Assembly (NCBI GenBank): GCA_963678705.1
Contig: OY783212.1
Span: 5,394,001-5,458,000 of the forward strand
Reading direction: 5' to 3'
Length of the DNA: 64,000 nt
DNA from: Panorpa germanica
Lineage: Eukaryota; Arthropoda; Insecta; Mecoptera; Panorpidae
The stretch's first letter is position 1, and every line of letters starts with the position of its first letter. The notes beneath the pieces were generated by a model. That model was not told the DNA's origin, searched no databases, and saw nothing but the letters and a program-made list of their open reading frames with translations. Of the stretch, positions 46,801 through 63,281 are shown in pieces. A program made the translations under genes and the position numbers.

Positions 46801-49800
46801 ACACAGTTAATTTAATTTAATATGCAATCAATATTGTTTTAATAATATATTAGTTTTTGATGTGTTAACGAAAAGAAAGTTTCCGCAAAAATAAACCTTT
46901 AAAAACAATATTGGTTTTAATGTCGCAATAATAATTTTTTATGGGTAGGTATAGGTAATGAATTAAATTTCTTCAAAATTCGTAAAACGCATTTTCCTCG
47001 AAACCTCTATTTTATGTTGTAGAAATACTATGGGACTCATTATAAAAACATTCGCTTTCAAATGCCCAGAAAGTTTCTTTTTAAATAATTTGAAAAATTA
47101 CCTATTTCTTATACAAAGCCAACTTCTAAAAATATATATTTAGAATGAAAAATCCATTTTTAACCTAAATCCAAACCACATGTATTAAATTGAGGAAAAA
47201 TAATAAATAACGTAGGTATGAGTACTTGATGACCTTGAAATTAGAATTTATGCAAAATTTAAAACATTTTAAGGAATAAATATTTGCCTGTTAAATAAAT
47301 TATATGATGTATGTGTATAATGTATAAGATAAGTACTAATTAATAGTATACATATATCATTTAATAACTTCATATTAAACCGGCGCATTTGCGATGTAAA
47401 ATATTTAAATATATCATAATCTCTTTTCTTCATGACACTATAGATATAAGATTGCGCATTTCACTTTCATTGAAATGTTGACATTGACTTTAAAAGAAAT
47501 AGCATCGTATTATAGTTACATATTCATGACTAGCCCCAATTAATATTAATTACTGTAAATTAATTTACTGAGTTGGATTTACTTAAATGGGTACTTTAAT
47601 GGTTTACTTTAATTTTATTAGAATAAAAGAAAAAGTTCTTCATTGCACAGAAGACAAAAATTTGTTTATGGTTAGTATCATTTTAGTAAGAACTTTTTTA
47701 TTATAATGGTTTGGTCCATTTATTTAGATATACGAGTATGTAACAAAAGAGTGTGAGAAAATTTCTGATTTAAAACGCGGAAAAGATAACACTATAATAT
47801 AATTAGTAATATAATTAGAAATTCTTTTTATTATCAATTTCCTTTCGTGATAACTTCTGAAGATAGCAGCTTTGTAAACAGAATTGTATAATTTATACAG
47901 ATTTCTTAACAAATTAAAAACTAAAACAAAACTATTATAACTATATCTGTGAGGCTACATAACTATATCTTGTTTGTGTACTCATAGTTATTGAAAAAGT
48001 TAGTTAACATGGCCCTAATAAAATATATCAGTAAATCGTTCCAATGGTACTTCGAACGATTTACTGTTATTTCTGATCGGTTAAGGTTATGTTAACTAAC
48101 TGAGTATTGTAAATTATAACCTGCTATCACGTTTTAAAAAGTAAAAAGTTTTTGAAATCTACTGTCCTATAACAAGGAAGATTCTAATTCAGATATCTGT
48201 GCCGCAACGATCTCAACGAGAATACCGACGCTTACAACTTTTTGAAGTGCGTATGCGTTCCTTGGGTTTCTCACACGCGAAATACATTTTAGATATATTT
48301 CTTGTTGGAGTTTACCAAAAACTTAATCAGTAACAACCTTGGGGAAATTGGAATGATTAACAATGGCTGACCGTGAATCCTGTAGTATTTTGCGTTAGAA
48401 TGTCCAAACATTATTTAAATAAATAATACGATACGTTTATTGTAAACAATATAAATATTCTTATATATTATATTCACACATTGGACACAAGATTGTCTTT
48501 GAATAGTTTGCATATTAGCCTTAAAGCATTACACCTTGGCCTCGGAAAAAAGTCGTAAAAATAATTTTTTTTGTGATGCAGCTATTAAGTAAACTAAGGA
48601 AATCTCTTAAAATATTCTTAAAAGCATAATTAACAAATCTAAGCTAAAAATTATGTTCATTTTTTTGAAAATATCAAAGTATCTAATCCCTTAAAAAGAT
48701 ACGGCAACGCGCACTTTGCGTTGTCTTTGTTCAACCTTTTTAATGTGGATATTAATTTATTTAACATTTTAATTAAACGAAACCAAGCAATAACTAAAAA
48801 TATTTAAATTATACCTAAAATAGTTTCCTTTTATAAATCTTAAGATACAGCAAGTCGAAAAGGATCATTACATAGTTTTAAGAATCCTATAAATTAGAAC
48901 AACTAAATTAAAAAAAATTTCTTATTGTTTAATAATTCTTAAATACATGTAACTGTTTTTAGAGGGTTTGGAATCCAATGGCATACTCATGTCATTTTTA
49001 CGTGGGTTTTACTTTTGCGTAGATGAAATGCTGATAGAATACAGGATGACACCATCAAAATATGAGCCATTTATTTTGAAAGTATACGAAGCCAAAGATA
49101 TATTACAGCCAAGTATTGTCATTATAGCAAATACATATGATTTTTAAAAGCTTTACATATGATCAGAAATTGGAAAGAAGTTGTTTCTTGTACATAAGTA
49201 GTTCCTAGAAAACACTGATAAATTTGGCATTAAAAACCGATTCAACATTTTTGTACTTGCATTAAAATAAATATGTCAGAGTTATCTTATCTGGCAAATG
49301 AATACACCATTGTCTGATTACTGATTATAAATGACAATACAAATATGAATAACACGATATTAAATTTATATTAAACATGTGTCGTTCCGGAACAATAAAA
49401 TACCGTGCTTTGTATTCAAAGTGACGGCCCAAAAATATATTATTAAGAATTGGCCAAAGAAACAAGGACAATTGTAATCATTAGTAACCAATTCATATAA
49501 ATTTCTTAATTAACATGTACATAATAAGATTATTTAATATATATTTTTAGAGATGCAACGTATATTTAAACGCATTATTTAATCGGTGATATAATTGGCA
49601 TAAACAATAAACCGTTTTCACTTGTTGAACTAGACTGCTTTACAAGTCTTATGGAAAAGGCAATGTCGAAGGAATAATTCAAAGCAAAAGAGCAAAACAA
49701 TCTTTTTGATGCTTTAAAAATTAATTGCGATGAACCTGATAATACCGATGATGATTTTTTTTCGCCTAGTAAGAAAAGAATGAAACCGACGAAAATGATA

Positions 49801-50244
49801 AGCAATATTCAAACTGAAATAATGAAGAAAAATGCTATTTAAAACGAGATTGATTTTTATTTGAAAACTGTTCGCCTAGTTCAACCGGCAGATTTACTTA
49901 ATTTAAATACAAATATAAGTAGAAATTGTGTAGATTCATAATTTATTACAAAGTCAGATTTCTATGTATGCTAATTTATAACCGTACCTTTACGTATGTA
50001 TTTTACTTGACATATTTTAATCTTAAGCATCGTGAATCATAATAACATGATTTGATTATTCATTTTCATTAGTTTTTAAATGTCAAGACTGGATGGAATT
50101 TCCAAGATATATACAAATTTAAAAATTGATATAATATACATACTTTTCAGAATCCTCCACAATTTGAAAGGCTGTAATAGGTCTATTATCTGGTAAAATA
50201 TGTTGAATGAAGTTATTTATTTCAAAATTATTTTTTTTATTCAT
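43834..50244 (-). CDS. Mvb12: Mvb12, ESCRT-I subunit with MABP and UMA domains (313 aa, 6 exons)
   Basis: ESCRT-I sorts ubiquitinated membrane proteins into multivesicular bodies, and Mvb12 is its fourth subunit. Exons: 50,244-50,144; 45,942-45,787; 45,715-45,521; 44,813-44,624; 44,207-44,004; 43,929-43,834. All introns are GT-AG and all phases close. Residues about 21-160 form the MABP fold ([71 protein letters not shown]). A proline-rich linker follows (about 165-245, with TPPPPPS and RPPKPQ). The C-terminus carries a UMA motif with GVPFVL (267-272) and [11 protein letters not shown]. The first ATG of exon 1 (MNKKNN) is the only reasonable start. Intron 1 is 4.2 kb, against 71-707 bp for the others. 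Intron 3 contains a MITE. Confidence 0.92.
44928..45221. mobile_element. MITE with 76-bp near-perfect terminal inverted repeats, in Mvb12 intron 3
   Basis: Left arm 44,928-45,003 and right arm 45,146-45,221 are reverse complements with two mismatches in 76 bp by eye. They start CCGGCAGACATCACTTA. The 142-bp centre (CCCCTAGACCTAATTTTAAT, GTGCGCATGAGAGTGAGTGA) recurs at 25,717-25,946. I could not find a convincing target duplication. Weaker similarity of the ends extends about 20 bp outward, so the true boundary may lie further out. Confidence 0.75.
47998..48101. repeat. ~100-nt hairpin in Mvb12 intron 1
   Basis: AGTTAGTTAACAT (47,998-48,010) pairs perfectly with ATGTTAACTAACT (48,089-48,101). 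Inside it CAGTAAATCGTTC (48,029-48,041) pairs perfectly with GAACGATTTACTG (48,054-48,066) around a 12-nt loop. The two stems are joined by an internal loop of about 18 and 22 nt. It could be a small fold-back element or a precursor-like RNA hairpin; nothing decides between them. Confidence 0.7.
49588..49919 (+). pseudogene. hAT-like transposase fossil
   Basis: A single plus-strand frame with two stops reads [20 protein letters not shown], then after an acidic stretch ([12 protein letters not shown]), KKNAI, a stop and [20 protein letters not shown]. hAT transposases typically have D/N-x-x-PFSxVE-x-x-xF and, near the C-terminus, an acidic residue followed by a Y-L-x-x-P/V motif leading into the dimerisation region. 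Most of the central catalytic part is missing. It lies antisense inside Mvb12 intron 1. Confidence 0.6.
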
Positions 50245-51311
50245 TTTATATTTATTTTAATATTTATTTTAGGTTATATATTAGTTTTTCAATTCACTGG
50301 GAAAATACAATTAACTAAATACTATAAATTACATTATAAATAAAATTATGCTGTGTTCAATTATCTCACTTCTTGAACATAACATATGTAGCACTAGTTC
50401 TATAAATAAAAATAAAAATTTAAGAAGTAAACACTTTTTTTGGCATCATTTACTTCGGTTTATTTTAAGTGCGATTTATTAAAACATGTTTTAAACTAAC
50501 AAAATCACATAACTTATCCAAAATTATATATTAAAACTATATGTTAAATTAAAACCACCATGTTCAATTAAAAATGTCAGTATTAAATATTGAATTAATA
50601 AGATAATAAAATTAAATTTAAAAGCAGTCTACAATTAAAACTAAAGCAAACATGTCCAGACATGACAGATGTCAAGTGGAATGAAATGAAATTGCCTGAA
50701 TGACTGAACCACAGCTATATAATATAGCAATGAACGCACGACTCTGAACTAAGATACAAATCATTTAAAAGGTTGATGTCCAAGATTAATCGAACCTCAA
50801 ATAAATTATTGATTGCCCCGATTTTACTGTTTAAAGGAAAATTATATGATTAGCGATTCTAGCTTCTACATTTAAATTTTAAATCAATACTAATAAACAA
50901 GATCTTTTTTTAGATAAGGCAAACCATCCCCAAGATTGGAGTACAGTTTTACTGGAAAGAATTAAATGTATATTTATGTTTAAGAAAAGACCATAGTAAA
51001 CAAACAAATTAACTGAAAATAACATATACCGGAAGAAATTAAAATTGAAATGATATATTTATTTATAATAAATTTATCCTACCTCTTGACTCGTTCTTGA
51101 GAATTCAGAGAGTGCCGAAAATTATAGAGAATTTAAACTCCAAAGTTAATGTAAATCTTTTCTAGATAAAAGATTAAATGTTAAATGAGAACGAAAACTG
51201 AAAAAAACAATAAACGTAAATATTTAGTATATGGCAAATATTATTAGTTAAAATTCATCCTATACAAATACAATTGAAACGATATCAGTTCACTATCAAC
51301 CAATATCAAAA

Positions 51312-51365
51312 CCGGAAGCTTAGCTTGAGGTCGCGTTACATCGCGACCACTAACTTAGCTTCCGG
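51312..51365. repeat. Hairpin 1 of a pair between Mvb12 and Surf4
   Basis: CCGGAAGCTTAGCTTGAGGT with CGCG (51,312-51,335) pairs with the segment ending CTTAGCTTCCGG (to 51,365) over about 24 bp with four mismatches, around a short TTACAT loop. It is GC-richer than its surroundings. Confidence 0.65.
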
Positions 51366-51391
51366 AAAAAGAATAGGAGGGCGTTCTTATA

Positions 51392-51478
51392 ACCAACGTT
51401 TTAAACTACTATGGTGGGAAATACAGATTGATCAATTAAATACGTTATTTCTCGCACCATAGTAATTTAAAAAATTGT
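51392..51478. repeat. Hairpin 2 of a pair between Mvb12 and Surf4
   Basis: ACTACTATGGTG (51,406-51,417) faces CACCATAGTAAT (51,455-51,466). Pairing extends outward through TTTAAA/TTTAAA and inward through GAAATA/TATTTC, giving arms of about 30 bp and a central loop of about 22 nt. It starts 26 bp after hairpin 1. Confidence 0.65.
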
Positions 51479-52185
51479 TTAGAAAAATGCTCTCCTATTT
51501 TTTCTCTTCTGATTTTCTCGACAGAACTAAAATAAGAATACAGAAAAACCAAAAGAGAAAACGATGCATAAGCTCAGTTTATATATTTTTAATATTTTAG
51601 CTCAATTCGATTGTATCCAGTTTATCAAATGGCCATGTAAAAACTTTATTAACAATGCAGAATGCAGTAGCCCTGTAAAATAAAAGATTAAAACATGTTT
51701 GTAAATTTAAATAAAAAATAAATGGAATATATTATTGTATAATTATTTTTACATTGTTTGATTTAACATAATCCTTATTAAAAATTAGGTAATAGTTTTT
51801 TAATAATGGCTTGCTTAAAAACCGTAATAATTTAAGATATGTAATAGTATAAAAAATAAAACATGTGCATTATTTGTTTTACTTTCAGTCATTATTAAAA
51901 AAAACAAATTAACAAAGTCAAAATATTGTACAACATATAAAAAAAAATTAAATAAAAACAATGTACATTAAAACTCATTTAATTTCGAATCACAAAATAT
52001 TTTCTGCCAGAAGACTGCGCTTGCATATCGTCATACAATTATTTTCTTCTTGTCAAACTCTAGTCTCTATATCTTTTTACTTAATAATTATGTCAGGGAT
52101 GAAAAAGGGTCAATCAAGTATTTATAAATGTCTTTTTAAGTTTTTATGAATTATTTAATGTGATTTATTTATATTCTATTGTTTT

Positions 52186-56756
<4,571 letters not shown>

Positions 56757-58217
56757 CTTAGCACATTCACTTTACACAAGTAGTTATTAAAAAGAAGTAC
56801 ATTCAGTACATTCGCTTTCAACAAAACATCGCAATAATATGATGTGGAACCCGATTTTAAAATAATGATGATCCGGTCAAATAAGCTTCAAATTTAAGAT
56901 CGAAAATAATATAAAGTAGCATTCTATAAAGAATATTAATTTGTTTAATGAAGTATAACAAAAAAAATTAATTTCTATTATATACTACATAACTTAGATA
57001 GGACAATTAGTCTTACTTTTTAGATTACTGGTAATAAATTTAAATTCTTCGTTTGACTTCCGTTGGCGCCACCTTTGAATATAAAAATTTCTTAATAAGT
57101 ATGATTAATTAAGTTTTTATGAAATATATAATTAAAAAATATATTTTGAAAATGGCAACACAAGAAATTTTATTAGATGCCTTTCAAATTCACATATTCC
57201 AATAATTCTATAATACAGACTTACAAAAATATATTGTAGTTTGCAGCGTCAGAATAAAATAATCGGTTATGGAACCGAGCAGAATTCGGTTTCCAAATTT
57301 GATTTTTGGAGCCTCCAATTCTAGTTTTAATATTCTGACTACAGCAATGATTATAATCCGGTAAACAAAATTAGGTATATTTATGGTTTATCTAACATAA
57401 AAAAGTTACCTGTTACATAAACAATGTTATTTAATATTCAAAGTTATATGACCTATTTAAATCTACCTTTATGAGAATTAATAGAATCATAGAATTACAG
57501 CTGTCTCGAGCAAGACATAAACTGATGATATTTTATTATGATGAATGGTTGATTAAACATGATAAATAAAATATATTATTTATTATTCTACATCTGTAGA
57601 ATAAACCTAGGTTGTAGTGGTAATTGTGTCGACGACAATATCTATAAATTTAGCGGTAAAACAGAAATTCAAATTTCAAATAGCATTGGGACATTTAAAA
57701 AATAAAAAGGCCTATAGCTTAGCACATATATAGGAATTACATATATTTCAATAAATATTTAAAAAATCCGACCACAATACAGTAGTTAATTCCAGTGTGT
57801 TGTATTTTTATCAGCACTTGTTTTTAAGAACTGATCCTTTCTTTCATTTCTATATCCAGGACCTGTGAGTTGTGACAACGATGATGCTTGGCTGCGGATT
57901 TTCTAACCTCATTAATCAACATTTAACAATTACAGGTTAGCGAATCTAAATATCATCAAGTCTATAAAAAAAAAGAAATGGTAAATTTGTAGCGTGTGAA
58001 ATTGCTCTTTAAATTAAATTGAAATGTTTGTAGATTAAATAAAAAGCATTACAAAACATTATGAAAATAGCACTTTTTTGCGATGTTAATTTAAATAGTT
58101 TACAAAATTATATACGAATATAAATAATACAATAGACGATTATAATCTTTACTTACGTATAATGTGTTATTTACGATTAATTTAGAGATTCATTTTAAAC
58201 CATTTAACTATTTGTGC
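56757..58217. other. Intergenic region upstream of Surf4
   Basis: No exon was recognised. A GC-richer spot at about 57,055-57,075 (CCGTTGGCGCCACC) may belong to the Surf4 promoter. A small inverted pair GGAACCGA/TTCGGTTTCC lies at 57,269-57,293. The rest is AT-rich. Confidence 0.4.
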
Positions 58218-58406
58218 CTATTTTGGATTTGCCAGGATTTGCTTAAAAACTGTAACATATTTTGTTTCTTGTATGGCGGCACATAATTTTAAACTTTCAT
58301 TACATTGAGGAGCTAACTTCATAGAGCCGATTGATATAATGAGAAGACTAGTCTTTTGTGCAAAGTATTTTGATAGATTTTGACGTTTAACAACTTTTAC
58401 ATACAT
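58218..58406 (-). CDS. Small unrecognised ORF head-to-head with Ubl5 (62 aa from ATG)
   Basis: The open frame extends right to 58,463, but its only ATG is at 58,406 (MYVKVVKRQNL). The codons further upstream (SEDQTNCNKLKVENEI) have no ATG before an in-frame TGA. They could belong to a spliced first exon, because TCTATTTTGTCTGAG at about 58,450-58,463 would serve as an acceptor, or they may be untranslated. The protein has alternating hydrophobic segments (YVKVV, LLIISIGSM, LKLCAAIQ, YVTVFKQIL), suggesting a small alpha/beta fold. I considered an Alba/Rpp25-like fold but the match is too weak. It lies 206 bp from the Ubl5 ATG, in divergent orientation. Confidence 0.4.
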   Translation of the reverse strand: MYVKVVKRQNLSKYFAQKTSLLIISIGSMKLAPQCNESLKLCAAIQETKYVTVFKQILANPK

Positions 58407-58612
58407 TATCTCATTTTCTACTTTTAGTTTGTTGCAGTTTGTTTGATCCTCAGACAAAATAGATCAGATATAATTATAACAAATTTTAAACTTAAAAGAA
58501 ACGTTTTGACTGAAAACTGAAAAGTTTTATTAAAAAGTGTTATATTTGTGATTACTTCAAGATATATTTTTATTTTATTTTGTGCTGAAATTGAATATAA
58601 GGATTACCAAAT

Positions 58613-59006
58613 ATGTTAGAGATCACTTGCAACGATAGATTGGGGAAGAAGGTAATTGCATTATCTTTTACTTTTTATTCTAATTTGATTAAATTATATT
58701 TCTATTTTCATCATTTCTTAGGTTAGGGTTAAATGCAATGCGGATGATACAATTGGAGATGTTAAGAAACTAATTGCAGCTCAAACAGGAACACGAGCTG
58801 ACAAAATTGTACTAAAAAAATGGTACACGATATTTAAAGACCACATCAGGATTTCCGACTGTATCCTTTTAAAAATATTTGTTTGATTATTGTATTTCAA
58901 AAGTTGTGTAATACTTTTTGTGTTTGAGAAAGTTTATAGAATTTTCCTTAATAAATATACAGATGAAATACATGATGGCATGAATATTGAGCTATATTAT
59001 CAATAA
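58613..59006 (+). CDS. Ubl5: Ubl5/Hub1, ubiquitin-like protein 5 (73 aa, 3 exons)
   Basis: Ubl5/Hub1 binds spliceosome components non-covalently and affects splice-site use; it is not a normal conjugated ubiquitin-like tag (family knowledge). Exons: 58,613-58,651; 58,722-58,860; 58,963-59,006. Introns are 70 and 102 bp and GT-AG. The protein starts [20 protein letters not shown], contains [15 protein letters not shown] and [15 protein letters not shown], and ends GMNIELYYQ. It thus has the family's 73-residue length and lacks a C-terminal diglycine. Its 3' end converges with the argininosuccinate synthase gene. Confidence 0.97.
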
Positions 59007-59235
59007 ACGAGGCAATCATAATTTAAAATAAGTTTTTTTTTGTATTAGAATGTAAGATAATATTAGTTCTGTTTTATATATTATTGTTTGCCATTAAAAC
59101 AATCATTATTGAAACTTTTTCGCTTTTTTTTCATGTTATTTACAGTATATATTTGGACATTTCATTAATCACATGTACATAAATATTTTACAAATAAGAT
59201 GAATAAATTTCAATAATTTTCAGTAAAAGTTTCAA

Positions 59236-61669
59236 TTATTGCTTTTGTTGTTGAACGCGGTAGTATTCCTTTAATCGAACGGCTTGAACTTCAATGAATC
59301 CAGTAGCAGCACCTGGATCTAAAGTGCTATGTTCTTCCATTGATACAAGGGCTTGATTATAGAGACTGTCTGGACTTTCTCTAGCTATAGCCCATACTAT
59401 ATGAAATAGGTAAACCAAATCATTAATACATTGTATTTGCCAATTTTAATTTTATATTCTATATTTACCATGTCCTTTATAAATTTCAACCGTGACACGT
59501 CCTGAAACAGACTCCTCTGCTTTTTCAATACATCCGCGAACAAATGCAGCTTCCGGTGAAAACCAAAGACCATTGTAAACATAGTCAGCCATCTTATCTC
59601 GCAATTGTTGCTTAACTCGAGCAACTTCCCGATCAAGACAAAATACTTCCAAGTCTTGATGAGCTGTGAACAAAATTGTTCCCCCAGGAGTTTCATATAC
59701 ACCTCTGGACTAAAATGGAAAGTTATCTCAGTATGTAAAATAATAACATTATTTACATTATTGTTTATTTAGCACCTTCAATCCTATGAACCGATTTTCA
59801 ACAATATCAATTCTACCAATGCCATTCTCTCCGCCGACTTTATTTAGAAAAATGAAAATATCAACTGGGTCGTTTAAGGTTTTATTGTTAGCCACATCTT
59901 TCACTTCTACCGGTAATCCATTTTTGAAATGAATATCTAACTTTGTAGGAGTATTTGGTGCTGAAATTGGACTTCTTGTCATTTGATAGAGACTTTCTGG
60001 AGCAATGTGTGCAGGATCTTCTAGTACACCAGATTCATAACTGTAATGTGTTGAAATCTTGTTGATTACAACTCTAAAAGAACAAGTAATTTTATTGAAA
60101 CTACCTTATATGCATCATGTTAGCATCCATGGACCACGGTGCTTTCGGCGTTACTGGAACTGGGATTCCTCTCTCTTGTGCATACTTAATAAGATCCCCA
60201 CGACCTTGGAAACGAGTTGTAAATTCTTTAAGACGCCATGGAGCGATGATCTTAAATATTTGGTAATGAAAATTACTTCTGATATATTGTTTTGTTTTGT
60301 AAAACATACGTATTAGTTTAACATACTTTTACTTGTGGCCATAGCGCAAAACAACTAAGTTCAAATCGAACTTGATCGTTTCCTTTTCCGGTAGCACCAT
60401 GAGAAATATGAGTAGCCCCACGTGACCTTGCAGCAGCTACAAGTCCGACTGATATGCAAGGACGGGCCAGCGAAGTACCTAGCAACATATGTCTTCTAAA
60501 AAATGTTTTTATAAAGATATATATAATTATACGGCGGTAAATACCTAATAAGTAACGCCCTTCATAGATTAATCCCATTTGAACTGCAGGCCACACGTAA
60601 TTTTGTACGAATTCATTTCTTAAATCTTCAACAATTACCTAAAAAAATTGTCAACATAAAAGATTGTATATATTATTCTCGAATTGAAACAATTTTACAA
60701 AATTGTGAAAATGTTACGCATTACTTAAGAGAGTTATTTGTGTTGCACGTATTAGGCGCTAAAATGAAAAAAAATCAGGTGTGCTTTAGATTTATTCATA
60801 TCATTGACATTAGGAATATATAAGAACCTAGAGCAGACAACGTAATTTGAAATGCTATTATCAAAATCTCTAATTTTACTATTTACAGAAAAGTATAATT
60901 TTTTTAGCATCTCTGTTCTTTCTAGTCTATTCAAGACCTTTTAAGTTCATAGAAACTTACCTCTTTGGCACCAATTTTTGTAGCTTTGGCTCTAGCAGCG
61001 TCGAAGTCTTCGTCTTGCCCAACATTAGCCATATAGCAAATTACATCATTTCCCTTAATAAAAATCATAATTAGTTATATAGAGGGTAATCGTGGGCAAG
61101 GAATCTTCGTTGATTCCAATTCAGAGTAATATATATATTTTTTTATTAATCAAGAAAGGCAACACGAATGATCAAAAAGTTTTATGCAATCGCGAAACTG
61201 TTTGTGTTATTAGTGAAGGAGATTTTCCTTAAAGGCTTATAGGCCTGGTTGTATTTTGAGTGTTATTGTGGCTGCTATTAATTTAGGCGTAAAGTAAATA
61301 AAACGTTTATATGAACTTTGAACGTGTTTTTCTTATTGCCTTTATCTCAGATTCGTCATTCGTCCAAAAATCATCACGAAATGTATCTTTTTTCAAACGA
61401 ACGGTAATTACTTATTGCTTTAATAAGAACGTGTGAATGTTAAAATAGTGAAAATAAACTAATGAAGTGTGCTAATGATTTGCATGAAGACCAGCTGGTC
61501 ATTTTACCAAGTGGTAAAAATAAACTAATTAGAGATTGATTCGCTTCAAATCCGATAAATAAAACTTTTCTTTTATTCGTATTATACATACCTGTTCAAT
61601 CAACCATTTTAAAATGCAACTTGTATCCAAACCACCGGAATATGCTAAAACTACTGTCTTTGGTGCCAT
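59236..61669 (-). CDS. Ass1: Argininosuccinate synthase (409 aa, 8 exons)
   Basis: It catalyses ATP-dependent condensation of citrulline and aspartate to argininosuccinate, the arginine-forming step before argininosuccinate lyase; cytosolic. Exons: 61,669-61,592; 61,053-60,961; 60,638-60,545; 60,478-60,327; 60,250-60,105; 60,040-59,776; 59,709-59,469; 59,396-59,236. All introns are GT-AG and all phases close. Motifs: the PP-loop AYSGGLDTS (9-17), [10 protein letters not shown] (about 86-95), [14 protein letters not shown] (115-128), [17 protein letters not shown] and [19 protein letters not shown]. Length is close to the usual 400-412, and every signature is intact, so it should be active. 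The start [13 protein letters not shown] is the family's N-terminus. Confidence 0.97.
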
Positions 61670-63281
61670 TTTGAGATGAACTACTTATCATCAGAAGTGA
61701 ATAAAACTCTTAGCAGATTTGATTTCAAAACATATCCTTAACCTTTAACATATTTGTTGATAAGCTAATATTATTGTGCAAAACCGTTATTTACACATGC
61801 CATTTTTAATAAGTGCTTGAATTATATAATATTTAATTTATTTTAATCTTTATAACTTAATCAATGGTACATTCGGCGACGTATTTTGCTTAGTGGGAGC
61901 CCGAAGCATAAAATCTGAACACGATAATCTTTCTATTTACCCAACAAACATGAGATCGCATCTTAAAAGACTCATTTCTTTCTAGTGTAAATTTGCATAT
62001 CTTAAGACTATATTATATCCAGTAGAAAGATTTTTGGCCTTTGATATTATTTTATATGATTATTACATTATTTAAACTTTCTTGTGATTTATTTAATTCT
62101 TTTCATATTCGAACAAAACAAACTGACTTCCCTACAAACATTTTTTCGTATCGTGATAATGTTTAATATGTTTGATTAGCCTTTGTGTAAGATTTTTCGA
62201 AGCACGTTTTATGCCACAGTTTGAAGCGCTACATTAGCGCTAGTTATACAAACTTATGTAGCTAGCGACTAGCTTAGATGGGGCTATATGGACGCTGATT
62301 GGTTGAAATCTAAGGTTATGCATTTTACTTTTGCCTCAGTTTCTGATCAGAAACACCGTCGAAATGATTACGCTTTTTTTTGTTGACCAAATATCGATTC
62401 AGATAATAGATCATGCCTGAGAATATCGTATTCGAAATATTGTTTGTAGTGTTATGGTTATTAAAAAAAATTATTATGGGAATTGTGTCGCTAAGATACA
62501 AAACATAAATGCATTAATATTTAATGTATTCAATAAACATGAAATTGACATGACGAGTAAAACCCAACAATAATAATTCTAGTAATTTGATTTGTATAAA
62601 CATGATCTTATATCAGACAGAACATCATTGTATGGCATCTTACATCAGAAATAACAAGTCAAATTAATACATTATTATTGTTACATTTTTTATCTAAATT
62701 TCTTAATATAATATAATTAAAGAGAAATTTTAATTTATTTTAGCTAGCACGAATACAGACAATTAGATTTGTTTGAATATATAATTATATTTATCTTTAT
62801 TTAAGATATTTAAATAACAGAAAGCCCATTATATTAGCAACAAGTGGTTAGTATAGTGATGCATATTAGTAAATATGTTTTTTAAATAATATATGTTCAG
62901 AAATAAAGAAAAGTAATGCCAGGAATGTATTAAAATGATATCATAAAATAGTTATGTGCAACTTGCACCATTTGAATGGTTATTTTAATGGTAATTACTT
63001 TTTAATTTGTAAAACTTTTTAAAATCAAAAAAGTCTTTTATGCTTAGACTACATAGTATATTCTTAAATATTTAAAAACTTCATGGATTCAGTACATAAA
63101 GTTAAATAGCCTTGTGGCACAACAGTTGCACATATCTGCTTTTTCATACCATACTTATATTATCAAAACCCTTGGATATAGAATATATGTATATATATAT
63201 ATATATATATATAAATAAAACATTAAAAATAATAAATTAAATAATAAAAATCTTTAATAATGCTGACTTTTCGTTGCCAAG
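61670..63281. other. Intergenic region between argininosuccinate synthase and the right-edge gene
   Basis: No exon was recognised. About 62,210-62,360 is relatively GC-rich and holds short inverted pieces (AGCGCTACATTAGCGCT) and GATTGG (CCAAT box in reverse), which could be promoter sequence. A (TA)n microsatellite runs about 63,190-63,213. Confidence 0.4.

Larger units (their letters stand above)
45943..50143 (-). other. Mvb12 intron 1 (4.2 kb)
   Basis: The donor GTATGT at 50,143 and acceptor TTTCAG before 45,942 are clear. The intron contains a long hairpin (47,998-48,101) and a dead hAT-like transposase piece (49,588-49,919, opposite strand). Otherwise it is AT-rich without recognisable exons. 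The ORF at 47,724-47,912 has no support. Confidence 0.7.
50245..52185. other. Intergenic region between Mvb12 and Surf4
   Basis: It should contain the Mvb12 promoter (just right of 50,244) and the Surf4 3' untranslated region (left of 52,186). No exon was recognised. Two hairpins lie at 51,312-51,478. The ORFs at 51,274-51,462 and 51,961-52,149 have no support. Confidence 0.5.

Noticed and set aside
58218-58457. 79-aa version of the small minus ORF, and an Alba/Rpp25 identity
   Set aside because: The longer version would have to start at a TTG codon, which is unlikely in an animal gene; the Alba-like pattern is only a loose resemblance.
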